A DNA stretch of 58,275 nt, from the NCBI GenBank assembly GCA_018268575.1, contig JAFDWF010000106.1, positions 1 through 58,275 on the forward strand. Direction: 5' to 3'. The translations under genes and the position numbers were made by a program. The stretch's first letter is position 1, and each line of letters starts with the position of its first letter. This document shows, in pieces, positions 33,448 to 42,189 of the stretch. The notes beneath the pieces are model-generated. The model saw only the letters and a program-made list of their open reading frames with translations. It did no database searches and was not told the DNA's origin. Origin of the DNA: Actinomycetota bacterium (lineage in GTDB: Bacteria; Actinomycetota; Thermoleophilia; Solirubrobacterales; 70-9).

Positions 33448-34374
33448 TTGGCCCTCCCCCGCCGCCTCGTGACCCTGCTGCTCCTCGCCGCGGCGCTGCC
33501 GACGATGTTGGTCTGCTCCTCCTCGGCCGCCGCCCGCACCGCCGAACTCGGGCCGGTGAAGCACATCGCGGTCGACGGCATGAGCATGGGCTACCGGACC
33601 GGCGGCAGCGGCTTCCCGCTGATCATGGTGATCGGGCGCAGCGCCACGATGGCCGAGTGGGATCCGCAGCTGATCGCCCAGCTGATCGGCGACCACGAAG
33701 TGATCGTCTTCGACAATCGCGGCGTCGCCACCACCGACAACCCCTCGAGGCAGACGCTCTCGATCGGGCAGATGGCGGAAGACACGCTGGCCCTGGCGAG
33801 TGCCCTGCAGATCGAACGCTTCGACCTGATGGGGTGGTCGATGGGCGGCTACATCTCCCAGCAGGTGGCGCTCGACGCGCCCAGCCGGGTCGCCAAGCTG
33901 GTGCTCTGCGCGACCGACGCCGGCGGCTCCCACTACGTGCCGCCGAGCCCCCGGGTGGCGAGCATCCTCACCAACCCGGAAGGGGTGACGACGACCCAGC
34001 TGCTGGCGCTCAGCTTCCCGCCCACGCGGGCGGGGACCACCGGGGCGATCGACTACATGTACGACGTCGCCACCCAACCCGACCTGGTGCCGGAAAGCTT
34101 CACCATCCCGACCGCGACGCTGGAAGGGCAAGAGCGCGCGATCGCCGGCTGGAAGGCCGCGGGCGGCGGCTCCTACGAAGCGCTGCCGACGATCAAGGCG
34201 CCGACGCTGGTCGCCTGGGGCAACCTCGACCGCGGCATCCGGCCCCGCAACGATCGGATCATCGCCCGCCGCATCCCCGACGCGAGCGGCATCATCTTCA
34301 AAGGCGCCGGCCACGCCTTCCTCTTCCAGGACGCCACCCAGGTCGGCGGCGCGATCGACGGCTTCCTCGGCTGA
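33448..34374 (+). CDS. Exported alpha/beta hydrolase
   Basis: 308 residues if started at TTG 33448, which gives an arginine-containing signal peptide (ALPRRLVTLLLLAAALPTMLVCSSSAAA). GTG 33469 is the alternative, and neither has a clear Shine-Dalgarno. Alpha/beta-hydrolase features are visible: an oxyanion-region strand PLIMVIGRSATMAEWD, then FDNRGVATTDNP, nucleophile elbow GWSMGG (Ser), LVLCATDAGGSHYVPPS, acid region LVAWGNLDRGIRPRND and the catalytic histidine in GAGHAFLFQ. The substrate is unknown; most similar in layout to peroxidase/esterase-type hydrolases. The gene is followed directly by repeat C. Confidence 0.82.
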   Translation: MALPRRLVTLLLLAAALPTMLVCSSSAAARTAELGPVKHIAVDGMSMGYRTGGSGFPLIMVIGRSATMAEWDPQLIAQLIGDHEVIVFDNRGVATTDNPSRQTLSIGQMAEDTLALASALQIERFDLMGWSMGGYISQQVALDAPSRVAKLVLCATDAGGSHYVPPSPRVASILTNPEGVTTTQLLALSFPPTRAGTTGAIDYMYDVATQPDLVPESFTIPTATLEGQERAIAGWKAAGGGSYEALPTIKAPTLVAWGNLDRGIRPRNDRIIARRIPDASGIIFKGAGHAFLFQDATQVGGAIDGFLG

Positions 34375-34408
34375 GCGGTCTCGTCAGGTCGAAGGTGTCG
34401 GTCTGGAT

Positions 34409-35089
34409 GAGTAGTCCACGACGGGGCTACGAAGGGACGCGGGTGCTCTGGGGTAAGGGATGCGGCCTTCTCGGAGGCGACCCGGGCAGGCTGTGGCCGC
34501 CTCCGAAAAGGCCGAGTTTCGAGGGGACGGCAGAGGGTCCGGGCGGGGACCGGGGTGCGTTGGGGACCGTGCCCGTCACGAAGACGCTGGGAAGTGCGCG
34601 GGAGACGTGAGGGAGACGTCACGGGTCCCACGCCTCCTCCACGGTCCAGGACGCGCCGGGTGAGTTCTCCACCGTATGGCGTGGAGGATTCACTCGGCGC
34701 GGGACGGGGGCCTCGAAACTCCCCGTGAAGACTCACGCCTTCCCTGCGATCGTGGACCCTTCGTCACGGAGCGACCATGATCTTGCAGGGATCTCCTCGG
34801 ATCCATGCATCTCCCGGGCGGGACCCGCGCAGATCGTGCGGTCTTCGTGACAGCTTTCGTCGGCCCCGTCACGGAGACGTCGCATCCCTCCGTCCCGTCA
34901 CGGAGACGCCGGGATCTCGGCCCGGCACCGGACCTCCCCCGCCACGCACCCGTCCCTGCGCCAGCTTCCCCCGAAGACCTCCCGGGACGCCTGAGCTCCG
35001 ATTCCCCAGGCCCGGACCACCCCAGGCCCGAACCCCACCCGGGCGCCAGCCACCGGGCGTCAGCTCACCCCGCCCGCCCCGGACTACTC
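34409..35089 (-). repeat. Long mosaic intergenic repeat, copy C with short terminal inverted repeats
   Basis: The copy is bounded by GAGTAGTCC (34409-34417) and its inverse GGACTACTC (35081-35089). Modules in the same order as copy B: alpha hairpin 34463-34514; the GTCACGAAGACGCTGGGAAG block at 34575-34622; a hairpin CTCCAC/GTGGAG near 34667-34686; the TTCCCTGCGATCGTGGA block; the GCGCAGATCGTGCGGTCTTCGTG block; and the GGCCCGGACCACCCCAGGCCCGA end. No gene is visible between 34375 and 35346. Confidence 0.82.
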
Positions 35090-35190
35090 CTCCGAGACCG
35101 CCTCTCGACCCCGCCGTCGCAGGGTGTGCGCGCTGCGGGCTGGGGGAGTCTTCGCCGGGCGATGAGGCCTGGTGGGGGCCTCGTGGTCAC

Positions 35191-35245
35191 TTGACAATCG
35201 GTCGAGGCGCCGGCTAAAGTCGGTTCGAACCGACTGATCGATATG
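35191..35245 (+). promoter_or_regulatory. Promoter and operator 1 of the catabolic regulon
   Basis: TTGACA (35191-35196) and TAAAGT (35215-35220) are separated by 18 bp. Five bases further lies the operator, 35226-35245, reading CGAACCGA-CTGA-TCGATATG. It overlaps a perfect 18-bp palindrome, AGTCGGTTCGAACCGACT (35218-35235). An operator just downstream of the -10 fits repression. Four more copies of the operator precede other units between 40 and 47 kb. Confidence 0.75.
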
Positions 35246-35346
35246 CAATCTGTCGAAAGGCGGTATGAAGCGTTGGGGTGGGTCCGCCCGACGCCTGATT
35301 TTCTGATGCTTGAACCCGGCGACAACGCAACAAGGCTTGGTATGGG

Positions 35347-36165
35347 GTGAGCGCCCCGGCAATGCTGACCTGCGCTGTCTCCGGCGGGGTCCCGACCAGC
35401 AATCCGCACCAGCCCGCGACCCGGGAAGACGTGATCAGGGAGGCGATCGGGGCTGCCGAAGCGGGCGCGAGCATCCTCCACATCCACGCTCGCACCACCG
35501 ACGGCAAGATGACCCAGGCGCCGAGCGACTACCTGGCGATCAAGGAAGCGGTGCGGTCGCAATGCGGCGACATCGTCCTCAACTTCACCACCGGCGGCGA
35601 ACTGGGGTCGGGGCCGGAGGAGCGGCGCCGGTCGCTCGAGGCGGAGCCCGAACTCGCCTCGCTGAACTGCGGCAGCCTCAACTTCGGCCCCAACGGCGAC
35701 ATCTTCCTCAACCCCAGCTCGCTGATCGCCGATCTGGCGGCCGAGATGGAGCGCCGCGGGGTCGCGCCGGAGTACGAGTGCTTCGACCTCGGGATGGTGG
35801 TCACCGCGGCGAAGATGGCGAGCGCCGAGGAGCGCCGGCGCGGGATGATGCACATGGTCCTCGGCGTGATCGGCGGCGCCCCGGCAAGCGCCGAGGTGGT
35901 CTGCCTGTTCGCCCATCTGGTCCCGGCGGGCGTCCCCTGGATGGTCACCGGGATCGGCCGCCACAACTTCCCCTTGATGGCGACGACGCTGGCGCTCGGC
36001 GGGCACGTCCGCACTGGCCTCGAGGACGTCGTCTACGTCGGTCCGGGCGAGTACGCCGACTCCAACGCCCAGCTCGTCACCCGCGCGGTGGCGATCTGCG
36101 AGGGCGTCGGCCGGCCTGTCGCCACCCCCGCGCAGGCGCGGGAGATCCTCGGGATCGGCCGATGA
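35347..36165 (+). CDS. Beta-keto acid cleavage enzyme (BKACE/Kce, DUF849)
   Basis: 272 residues starting at GTG 35347. Metal ligands are seen in ILHIHART (His45, His47), with the conserved NFTTGGELG, ASLNCGSLNFG, and PEYECFDLGM segments, and YVGPGEYADSNAQLV near the end. The family condenses a beta-keto acid with acetyl-CoA and releases a CoA thioester plus acetoacetate; known members act on 3-keto-5-aminohexanoate or dehydrocarnitine among others. The acetoacetyl-CoA synthetase under the same operator fits this product. It heads an operon with four ABC-importer genes (next start 28 bases on). Its substrate side chain is unknown. Confidence 0.88.
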   Translation: MSAPAMLTCAVSGGVPTSNPHQPATREDVIREAIGAAEAGASILHIHARTTDGKMTQAPSDYLAIKEAVRSQCGDIVLNFTTGGELGSGPEERRRSLEAEPELASLNCGSLNFGPNGDIFLNPSSLIADLAAEMERRGVAPEYECFDLGMVVTAAKMASAEERRRGMMHMVLGVIGGAPASAEVVCLFAHLVPAGVPWMVTGIGRHNFPLMATTLALGGHVRTGLEDVVYVGPGEYADSNAQLVTRAVAICEGVGRPVATPAQAREILGIGR

Positions 36166-36193
36166 GGCTCGCGGCGGCCGCAGCGAGGGGCCG

Positions 36194-37111
36194 GTGAGCG
36201 CCGACTCGCTCGCCATCGAGCGGCCTCAGCCGGGGCCGAGCGAACCGAGCCCGCGGCGGCTGAAGGCGGCCGGGCGCTCGCTGCGCGCGCTCGCCGCCGA
36301 CCGGCGGCTCGCGATCCCGGTCGCGATCCTCGTACTGGTGATCCTGTTCGCCCTGCTGGTGCCCGTCTTCTGGGGCCCGAGCCCGACCAAGCAGAACCTC
36401 GTCGATTCGCTGCAGGCCCCCTCGGGGGCCCATCCCATGGGCACCGACCAGCTCGGTCGCGACGTTCTCGCGCGGGTCGCGGAGGGCGCCCGGATCTCGC
36501 TCCTCGTCGCCTCCTTGGTGACGCTCGGCGGGGCGCTGATCGGCGGCTCGATCGGCCTCGTCGCGGGCCTCTTGGGCGGCGCCACCGACGGGATCTCGAT
36601 GCGGGTGATGGACACGATCCTCGCCTTCCCGCCGCTGATCCTGGCGATGGCGGTGACCGTCGGGCTCGGCGTCGGCCTCAGCACCGCGGCGCTCGGGGTC
36701 GCCCTCGTCTCGGTGCCCTGGTACGCGCGACTCTTGCGCAGCGAGGCGATCCGGATCCGCTCGTTGCCGTTCATCGAAGCCGCCCACGCGCTGGGCTCGA
36801 CCCGCGGCCGGATCATCCGCCGGCACGTGATCCCGCACGTGCTGCCGGTCCTCTTCATACAGATGGCCGCCGCCTTCGGCTACGCGGTCCTCGCCCTCGC
36901 CGGGCTCAGCTTCATCGGCCTCGGCGCCCAGGTGCCGACCCCGGAGTGGGGGGCGATGATCACCGAAGGCCTCCAGTACTCGCTGACCGGCCAGTGGTGG
37001 ATCGCGATCTTCCCCGGCGTCGCCCTGCTGATCGTCGTCACCGCCGCCAGCATGGTCTCCGACCGGATGCGCGATCTACTCGATCCCCGCGGCCAGTACG
37101 AGAGGCTCTGA
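36194..37111 (+). CDS. ABC importer permease, DppC/OppC type
   Basis: 305 residues from GTG 36194 (GAGGGG upstream). It has a cytosolic N-terminal tail, first helix IPVAILVLVILFALLVPVFW, and HPMGTDQLGRDVLARVAEGARISLLV, diagnostic of DppC-like permeases. The EAA loop is EAAHALGSTRGRIIRRHVIPH, followed by LSFIGLGAQVPTPEWGAMI. It forms the channel with the next gene. In oligopeptide systems DppB usually precedes DppC; here the order is reversed. TGATG overlap with the next start. Confidence 0.94.
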   Translation: MSADSLAIERPQPGPSEPSPRRLKAAGRSLRALAADRRLAIPVAILVLVILFALLVPVFWGPSPTKQNLVDSLQAPSGAHPMGTDQLGRDVLARVAEGARISLLVASLVTLGGALIGGSIGLVAGLLGGATDGISMRVMDTILAFPPLILAMAVTVGLGVGLSTAALGVALVSVPWYARLLRSEAIRIRSLPFIEAAHALGSTRGRIIRRHVIPHVLPVLFIQMAAAFGYAVLALAGLSFIGLGAQVPTPEWGAMITEGLQYSLTGQWWIAIFPGVALLIVVTAASMVSDRMRDLLDPRGQYERL

Positions 37112-38136
37112 TGTCGCGGGTGGTCGCCTACCGGCTGTTGGGCTCGCTGGCGGCGATCTTCGGCGCCTCGCTGCTCGCCTTCCTGATCATGCGGGTGCTT
37201 CCCGGCGACCCCGCGCGGATCATCCTCGGTCCGCTGGCGACGCCGAAGGCGCTCGCCGAAGTGAACCATCAGCTCGGCCTCGACCAACCGATCTTCGCCC
37301 AGTACTGGCACTACATCTCCGACTTCTTCACCGGCAACTGGGGTTACTCCTACACCCTCAACGCCTCGGTCTCCTCGCTCTTCGTCGAACGCTTCCCGGC
37401 GACGATCGAACTGGCGCTGTTCTCCTTCGTGCTGACGATGGGGGCCGCGGTCATCCTGGCGCTCCTCTCCACCTATCGGCACCGGCCGGTCACCGACGCG
37501 ATCGTCCGCGGCGCCTCCTACATCGGATTCGGCACGCCGCCGTTCTTCCTCGCCCTGCTGCTGCTGATCATCTTCTTCAAGTCCCTGCACTGGCTGCCGG
37601 GGCCGGAAGGCAGGCTCCAGGTGGGGGCGAGCGAACCGCCCGCGGTCACCCACCTGTTCCTGATCGACAGCCTCCTGGCCGGCCAGCTCAACACCTTCTG
37701 GGAATCGCTGCGGCACATGCTCCTGCCGGCGATCGCCCTCGGCATCGGCTCCTTCTCGTTCATGGTGAGGCTGCTCCGGGCAAACCTGCTCGAGGTGTCA
37801 CGCGAACCGTTCATCACCGTCGCCCGGGGCAAGGGCCTGCCGCGCTGGACCGCCTTCCGTCGCCACGCGCTGCCGAATGCGTTTCTGCCGACCCTGACCT
37901 CCGCCGGGCTGGTGCTGGGCGAATTCCTCGCGGGCAGCGTCCTGATCGAACGGGTCTTCGACTGGCCCGGGATCGGCTCCCTGGTCTTCGAAGCGATCGT
38001 CAAGCAGGACTTCGCGATCGTCCAGGCCTTCATCCTGCTCAGCGCGGTGATCTTCGTCCTCGTCAATCTGATGGTCGACCTGCTCTACGCGGTGATCGAC
38101 CCGCGGGTGCGGATCCCCGCCGTCACCTCCGCCTAG
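37111..38136 (+). CDS. ABC importer permease, DppB/OppB type
   Basis: 341 residues. First helix LLGSLAAIFGASLLAFLIMRVLPGDPA, then LGLDQPIFAQYWHYI and GNWGYSYT. The EAA-type loop is TVARGKGLPRWTAFRRHALPNAFLP, followed by EFLAGSVLIERVFDWPGIGSLVFEAI. These are all hallmarks of DppB. It starts inside the preceding stop codon and ends directly at the next ATG. Ten of its eleven glutamates use GAA, whereas the adjacent ATPase gene uses GAG almost throughout. Confidence 0.94.
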   Translation: MSRVVAYRLLGSLAAIFGASLLAFLIMRVLPGDPARIILGPLATPKALAEVNHQLGLDQPIFAQYWHYISDFFTGNWGYSYTLNASVSSLFVERFPATIELALFSFVLTMGAAVILALLSTYRHRPVTDAIVRGASYIGFGTPPFFLALLLLIIFFKSLHWLPGPEGRLQVGASEPPAVTHLFLIDSLLAGQLNTFWESLRHMLLPAIALGIGSFSFMVRLLRANLLEVSREPFITVARGKGLPRWTAFRRHALPNAFLPTLTSAGLVLGEFLAGSVLIERVFDWPGIGSLVFEAIVKQDFAIVQAFILLSAVIFVLVNLMVDLLYAVIDPRVRIPAVTSA

Positions 38137-39171
38137 ATGACCGTGACGACGGACGCGAGCAGCCCCGACCCCGCCCTCTCGGTGCGCAACCTCAGCACCG
38201 TCTACGAGGCCAAGGCCGCGACCGTGCACGCGGTCCGTGACGTCAGCTTCGACCTGCGCCCGATGGAACGGCTCGGGATCGTCGGCGAGTCGGGCTCCGG
38301 GAAGTCGGCGCTGGCGCTCTCGATCCTCGGGCTGATCGAGCCGCCCGGCCGCGTCGCCGGCGGCGAGATCATGCTCGGCGGCCGCGACATCGCCAAGCTC
38401 TCCGACCGCGAGCTGGGTTCGGTGCGGGGCAAGGAGATCGCCCTCGTCCTGCAGGACCCCGCCACGGCGCTCGACCCGGTCAAGACGATCGGCCGCCAGA
38501 TCATCGAGGCGATCGCCGCCCACGAACCCGGGCTGAAGCGCTCCGCCGCCCGCCGCCGTGCCGCCGAGCTGCTCGGCGACGTCGAGATCTCGCACGCCGA
38601 GCAGCGCCTCGACGAGTACCCGCATCAGTTCTCCGGGGGGATGCGCCAGCGGGTCGTGATCGCGATGGCGATCGCCCTGAATCCGTCGGTGCTGATCGCC
38701 GACGAGCCGACCACGGCGCTCGACGTGACCACCCAGGCGCAGGTGCTCGCGTTGCTCGATCGGCTCGTCGACGAGCACCGCACGGCGGTGATCCTGATCA
38801 CCCACAACCTCGGGATCGTCTCGGAGTTCTGCGACTCGGTGGCGGTGATGTACGCGGGACGGCTGGTCGAGACCTCGGGCGTCGACCACATCTTCGAGTC
38901 ACCCACGCACCCCTACAGCGAGGCCCTCCTGGCGTGCGTGCCCAATCCGGAGAAGCTCGCCCAGGGGCCGCTGCCGGCGATCGCCGGCTACCCGCCCGAT
39001 CTCTCCAGCCTGCCGTCCGGCTGCGCCTTCGCCCCCCGCTGCCCGGTCGGCCGCGACATCCCGCAGTGCCACCAGGAGGCGCCGCAGCCGCACGCGGTCA
39101 GCGGTCCGGCGGGGCCGGCGGTGGTCGAGTGCCACTTCGCCGAGGCGCGGATCCGGGAGGCGAGCAGATGA
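38137..39171 (+). CDS. ABC importer ATP-binding protein, DppD/OppD type
   Basis: 344 residues, starting with no gap after the permease stop. Walker A GESGSGKS (residues 50-57), Q-loop LQDPATALDP, signature FSGGMRQR and Walker B VLIADEPTTALDV are present. The C-terminal oligopeptide-transporter extension has the HPYSEALLACVP motif and cysteines in SGCAFAPRCPVG and ECHF, positions that bind an iron-sulfur cluster in some family members. It powers uptake with DppF. Overlaps the next gene by ATGA. Confidence 0.95.
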   Translation: MTVTTDASSPDPALSVRNLSTVYEAKAATVHAVRDVSFDLRPMERLGIVGESGSGKSALALSILGLIEPPGRVAGGEIMLGGRDIAKLSDRELGSVRGKEIALVLQDPATALDPVKTIGRQIIEAIAAHEPGLKRSAARRRAAELLGDVEISHAEQRLDEYPHQFSGGMRQRVVIAMAIALNPSVLIADEPTTALDVTTQAQVLALLDRLVDEHRTAVILITHNLGIVSEFCDSVAVMYAGRLVETSGVDHIFESPTHPYSEALLACVPNPEKLAQGPLPAIAGYPPDLSSLPSGCAFAPRCPVGRDIPQCHQEAPQPHAVSGPAGPAVVECHFAEARIREASR

Positions 39172-40241
39172 GCGAGGCCGAGATCGGCGCGACCAGCTCG
39201 CCCGCGACCAACGGATCGGGACCGCCGATCCTGCTGGCCGAGGACCTCTCGAAGACGTTCTCGGTGCGGGGGCGGGGCCGGCTGGGGCGCTCCCGGCCGG
39301 TCACCGTGCTCGACGGGATCACGCTGAGCGTGCAGCGCGGCGAGAGCCTCGGCCTGGTCGGCGAGTCGGGATGCGGAAAGTCGACGCTGGCCCGTTGCCT
39401 GCTGCGCCTGCTCGACCTGAGCGAGGGCACCGTGCACTTCGACGGCGTCGACCTGAACTCGCTCGACTCCGGTGAGCTGCGGGCGCTGCGGCGCCGGCTG
39501 CAGTTCGTCTTCCAGGACCCGTTCGCCTCCCTCGATCCAAGGATGAGCGCCGCTCAGATCGTCGAAGAGCCGCTCGAGATCCACGGCCTCGGCGACCGCG
39601 GCGAGCGCTCGAAGATGGCGCTCGAGATGCTCGACGAGGTCGGGCTCACCCCGGAGCACGGCCGTCGCCGCCCGCACGCCTTCTCCGGCGGACAGCGCCA
39701 GCGGATCGGCATCGCCCGCGCCTTCGTCCTGCGCCCCGAGCTGGTCATCCTCGACGAGCCGGTGTCAGCCCTCGACGTGTCGGTCCAGGCGCAGGTCCTC
39801 AACCTGCTGCGCCGCCTGCAGCGGGAGCTCGGGCTCACCTACGTGTTCATCACCCACGACCTGGCGGTGGCCGAGTACTTCTGCGATCGCGTCGCGGTCC
39901 TCTACCTGGGCCAGGTGGTGGAGCTCGCCGATCGCGCGACGCTCTTCCGCAGGCCGCTCCACCCCTACTCGGTCTCCTTGCTGTCGGTGGTGCCGACGCC
40001 GGTGGCCGGAGGTCGGAAGCGACGCGCCAGCCGCCCGCCGCTGATCGGCGAAGTCGGCTCGGTGGTCGAACGGCCGCCGGGCTGTCCCTTCGAGCCGCGC
40101 TGCCAGGTCGGCCGCGGCCGCGCGGTCTGCCAGGGCCAACGGCCGCCGCTCGAGCAGGACGCCGCCGGCCACTGGGTCGCCTGTCACTTCCCGGGCGAGG
40201 CCGGTGCCGCCAAAGCAGGTGCCGCGGGCGGAGATTCCTGA
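39168..40241 (+). CDS. ABC importer ATP-binding protein, DppF/OppF type
   Basis: 357 residues from ATG 39168. Walker A GESGCGKS (residues 65-72), Q-loop VFQDPFASLDP, signature FSGGQRQR and Walker B LVILDEPVSALDV are present. The C-terminal extension has HPYSVSLLSVVPTP and PGCPFEPRCQVGRGRAVC. Partner of DppD. It is the last gene of the BKACE-permease-ATPase operon; the binding protein follows from its own promoter 121 bases on. Confidence 0.95.
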   Translation: MSEAEIGATSSPATNGSGPPILLAEDLSKTFSVRGRGRLGRSRPVTVLDGITLSVQRGESLGLVGESGCGKSTLARCLLRLLDLSEGTVHFDGVDLNSLDSGELRALRRRLQFVFQDPFASLDPRMSAAQIVEEPLEIHGLGDRGERSKMALEMLDEVGLTPEHGRRRPHAFSGGQRQRIGIARAFVLRPELVILDEPVSALDVSVQAQVLNLLRRLQRELGLTYVFITHDLAVAEYFCDRVAVLYLGQVVELADRATLFRRPLHPYSVSLLSVVPTPVAGGRKRRASRPPLIGEVGSVVERPPGCPFEPRCQVGRGRAVCQGQRPPLEQDAAGHWVACHFPGEAGAAKAGAAGGDS

Positions 40242-40256
40242 TTCCCCCTTCGGCGC

Positions 40257-40307
40257 TTGACCAGGCGTCCCGGGTCGGCTAGGTTCGGATATCGACTGAT
40301 CGTTTTA
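40257..40307 (+). promoter_or_regulatory. Promoter and operator 2 (binding-protein gene)
   Basis: TTGACC (40257-40262), 17-bp spacer, TAGGTT (40280-40285), then operator GATATCGA-CTGA-TCGTTTTA at 40288-40307. The layout is the same as at 35191-35245: the operator starts three bases after the -10. Separate promoter control allows the binding protein to be made in excess over the transporter. Confidence 0.72.
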
Positions 40308-40362
40308 TCACCAGCCCGTCCGCTACTGAGATGGGCCCGTGCACTACTGAGATGGAGATCAG

Positions 40363-42111
40363 ATGAACGGAGATGTGAAGGGCCGAAGGGGGATCGGGGT
40401 GGCGCTTCTCGCCGCGATCTGCCTCGTCGGGGCCCTGTGTCTGGCGGGGTGCGGCGGCAGCAGCAGCACGAGCGGCAGCAGTGGGGGCGGTGGCTCCTCT
40501 GGCTCCAGTGGCAGCGCCGAACCGACGAGCGCGGAAGGTTCGTTGGCGACCGGCAAGAGCAATCCGAACGCCACCCTCATCGTCAACGTGGCGACGCCGG
40601 TGGCGACGCTCGATCCGTCCTTCACCTACGCCGACCAGGAAGCCGGGCTGGCCGGGACCCTCTACTCGACCCTCACCCAGCCGAAGCGCGAACCGGGGTC
40701 GGTCGAAGGGACCGAAGAACAGAACCTCTCGGTCGAAGGCGTCGAACCGTACATCGCCAAGTCCTGGGCGTTCAGCAACGGCAAACGCACCCTTACCTTC
40801 AAGATCCGCCCCGGGCTGAAATTCCCCAGCGGCGATCCGCTCGACGCCAACGCGGTCAAATGGTCACTCGAACGGACCCTGACCTCGGAATCGGGCGGCT
40901 ACTCGGTGCTCGAAGAAACCGACTTCAAACCGCCGCTGATCAAGTCGATCGAAGCGCCTGACGCGACCACCCTGGTGATCAACTACAAGCGGCCGGCGCC
41001 GAACCAGCTGCAGGTGCTCTCGACCCCGACCGCGGGCGCGATCTACGACCCGAAGCTGGTCGAAGAACACGGCGGCCAGAAGCCGGCGACGCCGAACGAA
41101 TGGCTGGCGAGCCACTCCGCCGGCGACGGGCCCTACCTACTGAAGAGCTACCAGGCCAACCGGGAAATCGTGCTCGAAGCGAACCCGGAATTCTTCCAGC
41201 AGCCGAAGACCAAGAACGTGATCATCAGGTTCGTCCCCGACAACGAAACGCTCCTCCTCGATGCCCAGTCCGGCCAGGCCGATGTCACTTTGGGCCTCTC
41301 GGGTCAGGCGGCCAAGAGCCTCGAAGGGAACAGCTGCTGCACCGTCGCGACGTTCAAATCGCGGCAGGCACAGACCCTCAACTTCCCGATCAACGAAGAA
41401 GAACCGTGGAAGAACGAAAACGACCCCTTCTTCAAGAACGAGAAGTTCCGCCAGGCGCTGAGCTACGCCTTCCCCTACGAAGCGGTGCTCGAAAAAGTCG
41501 GCTACGGCTACGGCCAGCTCTACAACGGCGAGTGGATGCCGGCCTTCTCCTGGTATGAATCGGGAGTCGGGGCGCCACGCGAAACGAACGTCGAAAAAGC
41601 GAAGGAACTGCTTGCCCAATCGGGGGTGAAGACTCCTGTCAACTTCACCATCTACGTCTCCCAAGGGGCAACGGTCGAAAAAGAAATCGCCACCGCCGCG
41701 GCGGGCGCCTGGGAAGAACTCGGTGTCCACGCGAAGGTCCAGACGACTTCGCCGGCCAACTTCCTCGAAGTCGTGTACACGACCCACGCCGGGGCATCGG
41801 TGTTCCTCGACGGGCCACAGGTGGTGGCGCCCGACTACTACTGGGCGTACGACCTCCAGTGCCCGCCGAACAACGGCTTCAACGACACCAACCTGTGCGT
41901 GCCCGCCGCCGACAAAGCGATGAAGAAGGTCCCCTACGCGAAGAACGAAGCGGAACTGGACGCGCTGATCAAAGAAGCCAACGAACTGTGGATCGAAGCC
42001 ACTCCACGGATCTGGGTGTACAACCAGCAGCTGGTCGCGGTGCTCGGCAAGAGCATGACCGGCTACTACTCCAGCGACCTCCCCGAAGTGCGCTGGTGGT
42101 CAAAAGAATAG
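40363..42111 (+). CDS. ABC importer substrate-binding lipoprotein, SBP family 5
   Basis: 582 residues. A lipoprotein signal with lipobox LAGC (Cys30) is followed by a Ser/Gly linker. The family-5 core includes LIVNVATPVATLDPSFTYADQEAG, YIAKSWAFSNGKRTLTFKIRPGLKFPSGDPLDANAVKWSLERTL, PYLLKSYQANREIVLEANP, FPINEEEPWKNENDPFFKNEKFRQALSYAF and PDYYWAYDLQCPPNNG. It binds the transported solute outside the membrane for the permease-ATPase operon just upstream; the solute is unknown. Glutamate is nearly always GAA. A strong terminator follows. Confidence 0.93.
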   Translation: MNGDVKGRRGIGVALLAAICLVGALCLAGCGGSSSTSGSSGGGGSSGSSGSAEPTSAEGSLATGKSNPNATLIVNVATPVATLDPSFTYADQEAGLAGTLYSTLTQPKREPGSVEGTEEQNLSVEGVEPYIAKSWAFSNGKRTLTFKIRPGLKFPSGDPLDANAVKWSLERTLTSESGGYSVLEETDFKPPLIKSIEAPDATTLVINYKRPAPNQLQVLSTPTAGAIYDPKLVEEHGGQKPATPNEWLASHSAGDGPYLLKSYQANREIVLEANPEFFQQPKTKNVIIRFVPDNETLLLDAQSGQADVTLGLSGQAAKSLEGNSCCTVATFKSRQAQTLNFPINEEEPWKNENDPFFKNEKFRQALSYAFPYEAVLEKVGYGYGQLYNGEWMPAFSWYESGVGAPRETNVEKAKELLAQSGVKTPVNFTIYVSQGATVEKEIATAAAGAWEELGVHAKVQTTSPANFLEVVYTTHAGASVFLDGPQVVAPDYYWAYDLQCPPNNGFNDTNLCVPAADKAMKKVPYAKNEAELDALIKEANELWIEATPRIWVYNQQLVAVLGKSMTGYYSSDLPEVRWWSKE

Positions 42112-42138
42112 GCACTCCCCCGCCCGTCTCGCCCAGCA

Positions 42139-42171
42139 CGCACCCCGGCCCATCTGGGCCGGGGTGCGTTT
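42139..42171 (+). terminator. Intrinsic terminator after the binding-protein gene
   Basis: CGCACCCCGGCCCA (42139-42152) pairs perfectly with 42155-42168 around TC and is followed by TTT. It is 28 bases beyond the stop of the lipoprotein gene, the clearest intrinsic terminator in the window. Confidence 0.85.
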
Positions 42172-42189
42172 GCGCGTGGTGAGGTCAGG

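Noticed and set aside
34375..35346. Small genes within repeat C and similar frames in the other repeats
   Set aside because: The frames are not conserved between copies of the repeat and lack ribosome-binding sites, so they are chance frames.
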